Positions 44,653 to 52,838 of a stretch of 64,000 nt of DNA are shown here, piece by piece. The notes under the pieces are model-generated. The model searched no databases and was not told where the DNA came from. It saw nothing but the letters and a program-made list of their open reading frames with translations. Source of the DNA: Alphaproteobacteria bacterium (lineage in GTDB: Bacteria; Pseudomonadota; Alphaproteobacteria; UBA8366); NCBI GenBank assembly GCA_021774335.1, contig JAJFJD010000016.1, positions 49,766-113,765 of the forward strand, written 5' to 3'. Position numbers and translations under genes: made by a program. The first letter of the stretch is position 1. Every line of letters begins with the position of its first letter.

Positions 44653-46326
44653 TTACCATAGCAACTGACCGCGCAGCACCAGTACAGACAAGCATATTAG
44701 CGCGGAATACCTCAATAAACGGTTGATAAACCGCATCAAATTATCTACTTGCGAATCCCGGTCCCGGCCAGGCTGCTCCTGGCTCAGCAAAAACTCGGTG
44801 ATGTAAAACAACACCAAAAGTCTGAACACAATCTCACCGACGGGATATCGGGTTAAATATTCCGACGTCAGGTTGGGAACGACGAGGGCGAAAAAGACGA
44901 TCAGCAGGTCCTGCGGCGTGACGCGAAACAGGTCCCGCCGGGTCACTCGGATCCCGAGGACGAGCCCAACCGAGGCAACAACCAGGAACGCATTGATAGT
45001 GAAATCATTGATCCAGTCGCCGTCTGGCATGTCTCCCAATAGAAACACAACCACCACGCTCGACATGTACACGCCGGCCCGGGTCAGCAGCCGCCAACTC
45101 CCCCGCAGGAATATCGTCCCGGCCACTAAGACGACGATCGCCGCGACAGCGACCACGACGAAATCCCGTGGCAGCCAATCCACGACGAAGGCGCCGCCGG
45201 TCAGAAAGACCGATACGGCAATTGCAAGAAATTGTGCCGTCACGATCGGCAGCCAAGCTCGCTTGCGCAGCCACAGATTGCGGCGTTCGACGGCATCGTT
45301 TTTCGTCGGCAATTCGGGCCGGAACCGCCATTCCTTGATTTTTGCAATCGACAAGGGACCGATTACGGCGGCGCAAAATCCCGCATAAATCAGGATAATC
45401 AGGCCGTCTGAGGCATATCGCAGATAGTAGGCGGTAAAGATCAGTAGGCCATGCAACGCATAGATCAGCGAAACCGCCTCGTATTGCTTCAAGCCAAGGC
45501 GCAGCAATTGATGATGCAGGTGATTGCGATCCGGGCTAAACGGCGACCGGCCAACCCGCAAACGAATGACCATGACCCACAATGTGTCGAGAATCGGCAA
45601 GCCAAGAAGCAAGAGCGGCAGTGCCGGGCTCAAAGCGGTGTTGACCGTCGCCACCAGGTGGAGCGTAAGCGTGGCCGCTGTGAATCCGAGGAATTGGCTG
45701 CCGGCGTCGCCCAGAAACACGATCGCCGGGTGGGTGTTGTACCGTAGGAACCCCAAAATCCCGCCCATCACCGTCAAGGCCAGCAGGACGGTGGAAAACC
45801 CGTCCGACTGATACCCCAGGAATGCGATCATCGCCAATGTCAGCAGCGTACAGCCCGCAGCCAGGCCGTCCAGTCCATCAGACAGATTCACCGCGTTGGT
45901 GACGCCGATGATGAACAGCCCGGAAATCGGCACGCAGATCCAACCCGGTAGCGGATCGAGGCCGGCGAAGGGATAGCGCTGCAGAATGATCCCGCCATAG
46001 AGGACGATGGCCAATGCCACGATCTGGCCAAGCAGTTTTATCTTGTAGTTCAGGTCCTTTACGTCATCCCAGAGCCCGAACAAAAAAACCACGATCGCCC
46101 CGACCAGCAGCGAGGACATGGCCGTTTCCTTGGGCATCCACATGATTAGCGGCAGCAGAACGCCCGAGGCGATTGCCAGCCCGCCACAGCGCGGCACAAG
46201 GTCGGTGTGGATCTTCCGTTCGTCGGGAACGTCCAACAGGCGCAGTGGCCCTGCAATCCGCATCAAAGGCGGCACCAGGACCATCGTGACGAAAAGCGCG
46301 CCGACGAAACTAAACGCCAGGATCAT
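44653..46326 (-). CDS. Undecaprenyl-phosphate sugar-1-phosphate transferase (WecA/MraY family), extended
   Basis: A 557-aa inner-membrane enzyme that would transfer a sugar-1-phosphate to undecaprenyl phosphate, starting repeat-unit synthesis. The N-terminal about 340 residues carry family motifs: RCGG near the start, FGLWDDVKDL with the Asp pair, NAVNLSDGLDGLAAG and NHLHHQLLRLGL (HxHH). The remaining about 200 residues add roughly five membrane segments beyond the usual 350-aa family length. The sugar is unknown. ATG 46326 has an AAAGG ribosome-binding site; GTG 46332 is possible. A palindromic operator candidate lies upstream. Confidence 0.88.
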   Translation of the reverse strand: MILAFSFVGALFVTMVLVPPLMRIAGPLRLLDVPDERKIHTDLVPRCGGLAIASGVLLPLIMWMPKETAMSSLLVGAIVVFLFGLWDDVKDLNYKIKLLGQIVALAIVLYGGIILQRYPFAGLDPLPGWICVPISGLFIIGVTNAVNLSDGLDGLAAGCTLLTLAMIAFLGYQSDGFSTVLLALTVMGGILGFLRYNTHPAIVFLGDAGSQFLGFTAATLTLHLVATVNTALSPALPLLLLGLPILDTLWVMVIRLRVGRSPFSPDRNHLHHQLLRLGLKQYEAVSLIYALHGLLIFTAYYLRYASDGLIILIYAGFCAAVIGPLSIAKIKEWRFRPELPTKNDAVERRNLWLRKRAWLPIVTAQFLAIAVSVFLTGGAFVVDWLPRDFVVVAVAAIVVLVAGTIFLRGSWRLLTRAGVYMSSVVVVFLLGDMPDGDWINDFTINAFLVVASVGLVLGIRVTRRDLFRVTPQDLLIVFFALVVPNLTSEYLTRYPVGEIVFRLLVLFYITEFLLSQEQPGRDRDSQVDNLMRFINRLLRYSALICLSVLVLRGQLLW

Positions 46327-46415
46327 TGGCACCTTTCGGGGGAAACACCTATTTGCCGTCGCATGGCGCGGCCTTCCGCTCGCAAACGTGACGCATCAAA
46401 ATACGCCGACGATCA

Positions 46416-46436
46416 TTCATACCAGCGCGGTATGAA
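46416..46436. promoter_or_regulatory. Perfect palindrome upstream of the initiating transferase
   Basis: TTCATACC (46416-46423), spacer AGCGC, GGTATGAA (46429-46436). The dyad lies about 90 bp upstream of the transferase start. The shape, 8-bp arms and a 5-bp spacer, is typical of a dimeric repressor or activator site. No cognate regulator is in the window. Confidence 0.5.
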
Positions 46437-46506
46437 CAAAAGCCGACCATGAATGCCGGCCTCCCCAAGTCCTTCTTACCAGAGGCAGGGCCGTTTCATA
46501 AAGCCT

Positions 46507-46526
46507 CCGGCGTCTTGTCACGCCGG
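46507..46526 (-). terminator. Weak hairpin at the end of the exosortase gene
   Basis: CCGGCG (46507-46512) and CGCCGG (46521-46526) form a 6-bp GC stem that spans the exosortase stop codon (46518-46520). On the minus strand it is followed by AGGCTTTATG, with no real U-tract, so readthrough into the transferase gene is likely. Confidence 0.35.
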
Positions 46527-48155
46527 AATGTATCTGCCGATCTTTGGATAGATTGTCTTTAAGAGCGATACCAGCCGTTTATCGGCGACACTTGTGTCTT
46601 CATTAGGGCGGACCGGCGTCACCAGCCGAACCAACGCTCCATCGGTCCTGTTGCGGGTCATGCCGTCCCAGAACAGGTACCACTTCACGAGATACTCATT
46701 CGTTAGGTTCCGGCCACGCTGCGCGAACCAATAGTAGACCACCTGACGGACCGGCCCCTTGGCGATAATCACCCGGTTCACCTCAAGCGGCTGCCCGTCT
46801 GCCCGCGTGACATCCGACACCGTCTGCCGCTTGACCGATTCGATTTGCCAGCCGCCGCCTGGAATACAGGATCGCGGCGAATGTACCGCCTCGCCCTTGC
46901 GCTGCGACGCATAATAGGCCGCATAGAGATTGACCGGCATCCTATCGTCGAGCTTGGCGTAATTTACATTCACGTAATCTGTCAGCTTCAGGGCCTCAAC
47001 GATCTCTTTTTCCAACGGAATACCTTTGCCGAACCAGTCGTCATGCTGCATGGGAAACGTTTCGAGCGTTTCCCGCTGCGCGACCGTCTCGGTCCGTTGT
47101 GCGATCATCAAAGAACCGACCGTCGCAAGGACCAGAACGGCAACCGCCGCAAGCCATGGGCGCGTCGGCGTTCCACCAAGCTTCGGCATCCAACCATTGG
47201 CCCGATCGGGCAGCTCGATACGGAACGAATCGGTGAAGCTGCGCTTACCACCGGTAAACCGGACGAACAGCCAGATTTCAAGGAACAGAATAGCGACACA
47301 GGCCATGAAGATGACCCATCCCTCGAAGAAATGAAGGGCGCCCTCGGCCATCTCGATGCCCCAGCGATCGACCGCGACACCGATTACACCAATACGAAAA
47401 CTGTTCATCACGATGGTGATGGGAATGGTCGAGAGGAACAGCACCAAACGGTGCCATACCGGGCCCCGATAGAGATAAGCGCTGAGATACCCGAAACTCA
47501 TGAGCGGGAACAAATATCGAAGCCCGCTGCACGCCTCGACCACCTGCAATTTGTAGATGCCGAGGTCGATGACATTCCCTTCGAGGAAGACCGGGATGTT
47601 GAACCACCGGACAAAGGCGACGCCGAGTTCCGACGAGACGAGCTGCAACTCGGCCGAGAGACTGGCGTAGAGAAAACTCGGCAACGGCACCATGAAGACG
47701 AGATACAGCAGCGGCGCCCAGATCAGCTTCAATCCCCGGAATCCGACAAGCGACATCGCGATGCCGAGGATTGTCATCAGGAAACCATACTGGATGATTA
47801 GGTAGATCGTGCTGAGTTCGCCGATCAGCCCGACGAGAATACCGCCAAGAACGACCAGCGCCCCGACCCACCCCGCCGGCCCGACCAAGGAAGTGCCGGC
47901 CCCCATGGCCGCCAAGGCATCCTTCTTCTGCCAAATGAGGAATAGCGTGATGATCGGAATCAGGGAACCGTGGCTGTATTCCTCCTGATCCCAGCGCTCG
48001 ATCATGTAGATCAAACCATCCCGGAAAACATAGGCGAACGCCGCAGCCCCCAGGATGGCGCTGATGATCCACAGCAACCGGCCGGCGCCGGAGGATCGCA
48101 ATCCGTCATCGGAGTCGTGCAACGGTCTAGAGCGCATTTCCATCCGATGATCCAT
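46518..48155 (-). CDS. Exosortase fused to an EpsI domain (XrtD-like)
   Basis: A 545-aa multi-span inner-membrane protein. The N-terminal about 300 residues are an exosortase, a transpeptidase-like protease for CTERM sorting signals. The catalytic triad fits Cys209 in EACSGLRYLFP, Arg254 in NSFRIGV and His275 in ALHFFEGW. The C-terminal about 200 residues are an EpsI domain (DWFGKGIPLE, HSPRSCIPGGGW, YWFAQRGRNLTNEY). Exosortase-EpsI fusion is the form described for VPLPA-CTERM-specific XrtD, which fits the substrate at 39538. ATG 48155 has an AAGG ribosome-binding site; GTG 48179 is the alternative. Confidence 0.87.
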   Translation of the reverse strand: MDHRMEMRSRPLHDSDDGLRSSGAGRLLWIISAILGAAAFAYVFRDGLIYMIERWDQEEYSHGSLIPIITLFLIWQKKDALAAMGAGTSLVGPAGWVGALVVLGGILVGLIGELSTIYLIIQYGFLMTILGIAMSLVGFRGLKLIWAPLLYLVFMVPLPSFLYASLSAELQLVSSELGVAFVRWFNIPVFLEGNVIDLGIYKLQVVEACSGLRYLFPLMSFGYLSAYLYRGPVWHRLVLFLSTIPITIVMNSFRIGVIGVAVDRWGIEMAEGALHFFEGWVIFMACVAILFLEIWLFVRFTGGKRSFTDSFRIELPDRANGWMPKLGGTPTRPWLAAVAVLVLATVGSLMIAQRTETVAQRETLETFPMQHDDWFGKGIPLEKEIVEALKLTDYVNVNYAKLDDRMPVNLYAAYYASQRKGEAVHSPRSCIPGGGWQIESVKRQTVSDVTRADGQPLEVNRVIIAKGPVRQVVYYWFAQRGRNLTNEYLVKWYLFWDGMTRNRTDGALVRLVTPVRPNEDTSVADKRLVSLLKTIYPKIGRYIPA

Positions 48156-48827
48156 ATCGACCTTGACCCAACCTGTCACCTGTAATCTCGGATGAGCGAA
48201 AACACATCACATCCATTTGATCGTCCCGCGAAACGGCGCCTTTTCAAACAAGTCCCGGCACCATCCTGTGATACCGCAGTTTCGCTACGACACGTAAAAA
48301 TGACACCACATTTCGACATTTTTGTGCGTGTCGTTCACCATCTCCGATAGCACCGATCAGCCGTGCCGCGCCGATTTCGAATAGTAGGGATGTGCGTAAT
48401 GCCGATGGTATCGGCGACAGCCCCAAGTTACAGAAAAATATACTTAAATAAATTTATTAATATTAATTTACTTATTCAAATAACACCGACTCCTCTTTTA
48501 TAGAAAATATCAAAGAATACTCTTTTCCATAAATATAATTGTTTCTTCATCTCGATTATTTGGAAGTCTCCACTATCGGCACCGGCCGTGACGCCTGGAA
48601 CCACTAGCTCAGCGTCCTTCGGTCCACACTGAAAGACCCCACCTGATCGTGTTCCATTAGGAATTTGTCATAGACGATTGACTTAGCGAAATATGTCGAA
48701 ACTAAGGATTTACGCAATGGGGCCTCAATAAGCGCGATTTTTAAAACTCTTAGTGCTAGACATCAGGGCGCAGTTAGAATCCTCGAAATCACCATGGGTG
48801 ATGAAGTCCTAGGAGCTGAGGGCAATA
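48156..48827. other. 672-bp AT-rich divergent intergenic region
   Basis: No coding sequence is supported. It separates the exosortase unit from the plus-strand modification genes. The stretch at about 48424-48560 is much richer in A+T than anything else in the window. An imperfect inverted repeat has arms 48287-48302 (ACGACACG then TAAAAATG) and 48317-48334 (CATTTTT then CGTGTCGT). A smaller dyad GCCGAT-GGT-ATCGGC lies at 48401-48415. It probably holds divergent promoters and regulator sites. Confidence 0.65.
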
Positions 48828-49913
48828 GTGAGACCTTATTTGATTGAAAAGCTCGTCTGTCCGAATTCCCGCCTTCCGGCGATGGAATGCGCCGCACTTG
48901 AAGGAAGTGACGATATCGTGCGGGGCGTACTTTTCTGCAGAGACTCCGAAAGTGCTTTTCCGATCGTCGACTCTATCCCCATCTTACTTTCGGACGACGA
49001 TACCAATGTCGATCGACATCGCCAGTTCCTTCTGCAGATGAAGGACGACTGTCCGTCCGACGTTCAGCGCATCATCGACACCTCGATCGAGCGACTGACG
49101 ACGCGTCAAACGTCGGATCACGGTCTCTGGAACCGGGAGGAGATGGATTATTTCGATGGATTGGCCGTATCGCCCGAGAAACGCCGGCAATCGCTGCAAA
49201 ACATCAGGAATCGGCCAGACTGGAACATATACATCCCGCGCGAAACCTATCTGCTCCGCAATCTGGAGGAACCACGATCCGTCCTCGAAGTGGGTTGCGG
49301 CGGTGCACGGACAATTGCCTGGTCGATGAGATTGGACGGCTATTCCTTTCAGTTCGTCGGAATCGACATCGCGTTCAACAATCTCCTGGTTGCAAAATCG
49401 GCCAATGAAGAAGGTGATTTCATGCAAGCCAGCGCCCTCAACCTTCCCTTTAAGGACGAGTCTTTCGACGCCGTTCTCGCATTCGGATCACTCCATCATC
49501 TTCCTAGTCCTGTCGACGGGCTTGCGGAAGCCATTCGCTGTTCATCCGTCCAAGTCGGGCTGCATGAACCGATCGACACCCCGAAGCTCCTGGCCGAAGG
49601 CTCCGGTCTTCGGAACGTGGCGGGCCGGATAATGGGCGATCACGAACACAGCGATCATGATGCCGAAATCTCCGTGGAGGCCACGATCCAAGAATTGCAG
49701 AATCGGGGGTGTTCGCCGATGGTGATGAAGGAATCGGTGAGCATCGCAAAGCCTTTCATGAAGAAGGCCTGCGATTTGATCGGCCATAATGCGGTTCGAA
49801 AGGCCGCCTATCGTTTGATGTTCTTCCTGGATGATGTCGTGGTTCAAACCTTATGCCGGATATCCCGGCGGTTCGGACCAAGGGCGGTCATTATGCTTGC
49901 CCGAAAACAGTAA
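48828..49913 (+). CDS. Class I SAM-dependent methyltransferase with Trm112-like N-terminus
   Basis: A 361-aa protein. The N-terminal about 55 residues (LIEKLVCPNSRLPAME...FPIVDSIPILLSD) resemble a Trm112/UPF0434 zinc-ribbon-like domain, with only part of the usual cysteines visible (Cys11, Cys22, Cys39). A Rossmann methyltransferase follows: SVLEVGCGGARTIAWSM, FVGIDIAFNNL, LPFKDESFDAVLAFGSLHHL. The sugar or lipid target is unknown, and context suggests polysaccharide modification. It starts with GTG, supported by GAGGG 6 nt upstream. Confidence 0.8.
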   Translation: MRPYLIEKLVCPNSRLPAMECAALEGSDDIVRGVLFCRDSESAFPIVDSIPILLSDDDTNVDRHRQFLLQMKDDCPSDVQRIIDTSIERLTTRQTSDHGLWNREEMDYFDGLAVSPEKRRQSLQNIRNRPDWNIYIPRETYLLRNLEEPRSVLEVGCGGARTIAWSMRLDGYSFQFVGIDIAFNNLLVAKSANEEGDFMQASALNLPFKDESFDAVLAFGSLHHLPSPVDGLAEAIRCSSVQVGLHEPIDTPKLLAEGSGLRNVAGRIMGDHEHSDHDAEISVEATIQELQNRGCSPMVMKESVSIAKPFMKKACDLIGHNAVRKAAYRLMFFLDDVVVQTLCRISRRFGPRAVIMLARKQ

Positions 49914-50063
49914 CCTGAAAATTTCCGACACCGTCGACCGCTCGGCAAAACAAGTTCGCCGTCTTCGGTCAGACAATGAAATCGTCTTACTAATCGTGTA
50001 ATACATGTTTATTGACGGACATAACCCTTCATAAAATACGGTCAGGCGACTAAGTCAAAAAGC

Positions 50064-51644
50064 ATGTTATTCCACACCTATACTTTCCTTCTTTTCTTTA
50101 TAATATTTATCGCTTTCTATCTGGCGACAAGAAATAACTTACGATGGCAGAATATTGTTCTTCTGTTGGCAAGTTACGCCTTCTACGCCGGTTGGGACGA
50201 GCGGTTTCTGATTCTCATCGCCGGATCCACGGCTTGTGACTATATCGTGGGCCTTGGCATCGCACGTCTGGGCAATGTCCGGCGCGAAGCCTGCAAGGCA
50301 GCCGCAGGTGTCCTCGCGTTAAGCGCCCTGGTGCTGTTGCCCACGTTTGCGACATCCGGACATTTCCTGGTTTTGGTGGCCATCGGAAGCGCACTTTTCC
50401 TGGCGGCGGTCTTCTACCTTGAGCGGCGGGATACGGCCCTTCGTCGGCGGCATTACCTCACGCTCAGCGTTGTTCTCAATCTCGGTCTTCTCGGGGTATT
50501 CAAGTATTTCGATTTCTTCGCCCGGTCGCTCTACGATCTTGGCCAATCCGCCGGAATCACGCTCGATCCTTTCACGCTCAATGTCGTCCTGCCGGTCGGA
50601 ATCTCGTTCTACACGTTCCAGACGATGAGCTACACGATCGACGTCTACCGCAAGCGCATTCCGGCCACGACCAGTATTCTCCAATTCGCCACCTTCGTCG
50701 CCTTCTTCCCCCAGCTTGTCGCCGGCCCCATCGAGCGCGCAGCGCATTTGCTACCGCAATTCGCGAAACGCCGCGAAATCACATGGCGGAATATTGAGAG
50801 CGGCGCGACGCTCTTTATTTGGGGTTTGTTCAAGAAAGCTGTCGTCGCCGACCATCTGGCGGCTGTATCCGACAAGGTCTTCGCCAATCCGGAGGCCTAT
50901 TCCGCCGGCGATATCGTCGTTGCCCTGGTCGCTTTCACCTTTCAGATCTACTGCGATTTTTCCGGTTATAGCGATATGGCGCGCGGCATAGGCCGAATAC
51001 TCGGCTTCGACATCATGTTGAATTTCAATCTGCCTTATGTCGCCCGTACACCGTCCGAATTCTGGCAACGCTGGCACATCAGCCTGTCCACGTGGCTGCG
51101 CGACTATCTCTATATCGCCCTCGGTGGCAACCGCGGCGGAGCGTTCAAGACTTATCGCAATCTGGCACTTACCATGCTGCTTGGCGGCTTATGGCACGGG
51201 GCGAACTGGACCTTCGTGCTCTGGGGCGCCTACCAAGGCCTTCTTCTGGTGATTTACCGCATGCTCCGCATCGATGATCACCTCGACAAACTCAAGGGAC
51301 GCGGCGGCACCGCCGTCGCCTGCAACCTTCTCGCCTGGGCGGTCATGTTCGTTTTGATCGTGTTCGGCTGGCTGTTGTTCCGCGCGACATCCGTCGACCA
51401 TATCGTGCAGATGCTTTCGGTGTTTACCACCGACATGTCCCTCGCATCGTCGCTTTGGCTCGACGTCGCACGCGTGCTGCTGCCCCTCCTCTTCGTGCAA
51501 GCCTTACAGTTGCTCAAGAATGAGCTTGAGGTATTGCCGGTCCTGCCGATCTGGTTGCGCTATCATGTTGGCGTTTTCGTCATATGGTGCGTCATTTTCG
51601 GCGCGGCGCGCGGAACCCGGGAGTTCATTTATTTTGATTTCTAG
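50064..51644 (+). CDS. MBOAT-family O-acyltransferase (AlgI-like)
   Basis: A 526-aa membrane O-acyltransferase that passes acetyl or other acyl groups across the membrane for polysaccharide acylation. About ten to twelve membrane spans are seen. Signatures are PVGISFYTFQTMSYTIDVYR, FVAFFPQLVAGPIERA, and LLGGLWHGANWTFVLWG with the conserved active-site His. EFWQRWHISLSTWLRDYLYI is the second family block. The next gene begins inside its last codons, so the pair is translationally coupled. Confidence 0.93.
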   Translation: MLFHTYTFLLFFIIFIAFYLATRNNLRWQNIVLLLASYAFYAGWDERFLILIAGSTACDYIVGLGIARLGNVRREACKAAAGVLALSALVLLPTFATSGHFLVLVAIGSALFLAAVFYLERRDTALRRRHYLTLSVVLNLGLLGVFKYFDFFARSLYDLGQSAGITLDPFTLNVVLPVGISFYTFQTMSYTIDVYRKRIPATTSILQFATFVAFFPQLVAGPIERAAHLLPQFAKRREITWRNIESGATLFIWGLFKKAVVADHLAAVSDKVFANPEAYSAGDIVVALVAFTFQIYCDFSGYSDMARGIGRILGFDIMLNFNLPYVARTPSEFWQRWHISLSTWLRDYLYIALGGNRGGAFKTYRNLALTMLLGGLWHGANWTFVLWGAYQGLLLVIYRMLRIDDHLDKLKGRGGTAVACNLLAWAVMFVLIVFGWLLFRATSVDHIVQMLSVFTTDMSLASSLWLDVARVLLPLLFVQALQLLKNELEVLPVLPIWLRYHVGVFVIWCVIFGAARGTREFIYFDF

Positions 51645-52728
51645 ACTGTTCACCTGGAAACGCGCCCCCTGGCTGTTGGTGCTTGTCGTCTACAGCCTGA
51701 TCGTTGGCGAGATCGCCCTGCGCCTAGTAGCGCCGGTCCCGCTGATTCCGCGGTTCGTGACCGGCGCGCCCTACGGTATTCGTATGAATATTCCCAACTC
51801 GACATATTGGCACACCACGTCCGAAGCCAGCGTCCAGGTCCGCATCAACGGTCAGGGAATGCGGGCGGATACCGATGTGACCTATTCAAAACCAGCCGAA
51901 ACCTGCCGTGTGCTCCTGTTCGGCGATTCCGTGATGATGGGGTTCGAAGTCGACTACGAAAACACGTTCGCCTATCTGCTCGATCAGCACCTACGCAAAG
52001 CCAGCTACCGGAGCGAGGTACTCAACCTAGCCGTCAGCGGCTTCGGGACGGCGGAAATGCTCACGGCATTGCGGGCCGAAGGTGTGAAATACAAGCCGGA
52101 CGTGGTGATATTCCAATGGCACAGCACCGATCCCAAGAATAACGCAAGTGCCCGGCTTTTCGAGGTTCGGGACGAACAATTGCTGGCGACGGGACGAACT
52201 TATCTGCCCGGCGTGGCCGTCCGGGACTGGTTGAGCCGTTTTGGCGCATATGACTGGATCGTCCAAAACAGCCAACTCTATACGGCGATCCGGGAACGGG
52301 CAGCATCCTGGTACAAGACAGCCGTGCGGAGCTATCGAAAGTTCGAGCTGTCACGCGATACAGCGCAGAAACCTGCGCCCAAGACGCCAGAAAGGAATGC
52401 CGCGTCAGAACTGGATTTGCTTCTGCTGGAAAGGTCCAAAGCGGAGGCGGAAGCAGCCGGCGCGCGATTCCTGCTGCTGGACACGCCAGGACGGCGGTCG
52501 CGCACCAAATTCAAGAGCGCGTTCGATTTTCTGCCGCAAAGCATCCACGACCGGATGGCGACGCTGACGCCCCTGCATCGTTTCGAGCGGTCGGCGGGGA
52601 ACGACGTCCTGCTGTTCCGGGAAAAAGGCCACGGTCATTACACCGAATTGGGCAATGGCTTGGTTACGGATGCCGTGTTCGACTATCTAACCGCGTCGGG
52701 TTGGCTCGCGGGATGCCGGAACAAATAA
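51634..52728 (+). CDS. SGNH-hydrolase-fold protein paired with the MBOAT acyltransferase
   Basis: A 364-aa membrane-anchored protein. An N-terminal membrane helix (about residues 8-28) is followed by a periplasmic SGNH domain. The nucleophile block is RVLLFGDSVMMGFEVDYE (GDS) and the C-terminal His block is GHGHYTELGNGLV. The Asp usually three residues before the His is not seen. It probably transfers acyl groups received through the MBOAT partner onto the glycan, as in AlgI with AlgJ/AlgX pairs. The TTG at 51634 with GGGAG upstream is the likely start, overlapping the MBOAT gene by 11 bp. Confidence 0.78.
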   Translation: MISRLFTWKRAPWLLVLVVYSLIVGEIALRLVAPVPLIPRFVTGAPYGIRMNIPNSTYWHTTSEASVQVRINGQGMRADTDVTYSKPAETCRVLLFGDSVMMGFEVDYENTFAYLLDQHLRKASYRSEVLNLAVSGFGTAEMLTALRAEGVKYKPDVVIFQWHSTDPKNNASARLFEVRDEQLLATGRTYLPGVAVRDWLSRFGAYDWIVQNSQLYTAIRERAASWYKTAVRSYRKFELSRDTAQKPAPKTPERNAASELDLLLLERSKAEAEAAGARFLLLDTPGRRSRTKFKSAFDFLPQSIHDRMATLTPLHRFERSAGNDVLLFREKGHGHYTELGNGLVTDAVFDYLTASGWLAGCRNK

Positions 52729-52838
52729 TGACGCGGCCGTCCTTGCAAACCCGACACATCCACCGGCTCCGTCATCACATGCGCCATCGAATTGCCACAG
52801 GTTCAGCGGATAGTTCAGCCGATTGTCGGTCCGAATAG

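Noticed and set aside
46845..47801. Plus-strand open frame opposite the exosortase
   Set aside because: Low-complexity charged translation, entirely inside the exosortase gene, with no ribosome-binding site.
48244..48426. 60-codon minus-strand frame in the exosortase upstream gap
   Set aside because: No ribosome-binding site and a translation with no recognisable features.
48156..48827. Sigma54-type promoter in the divergent region
   Set aside because: No good TGGCAC-N5-TTGC match was seen on either strand.
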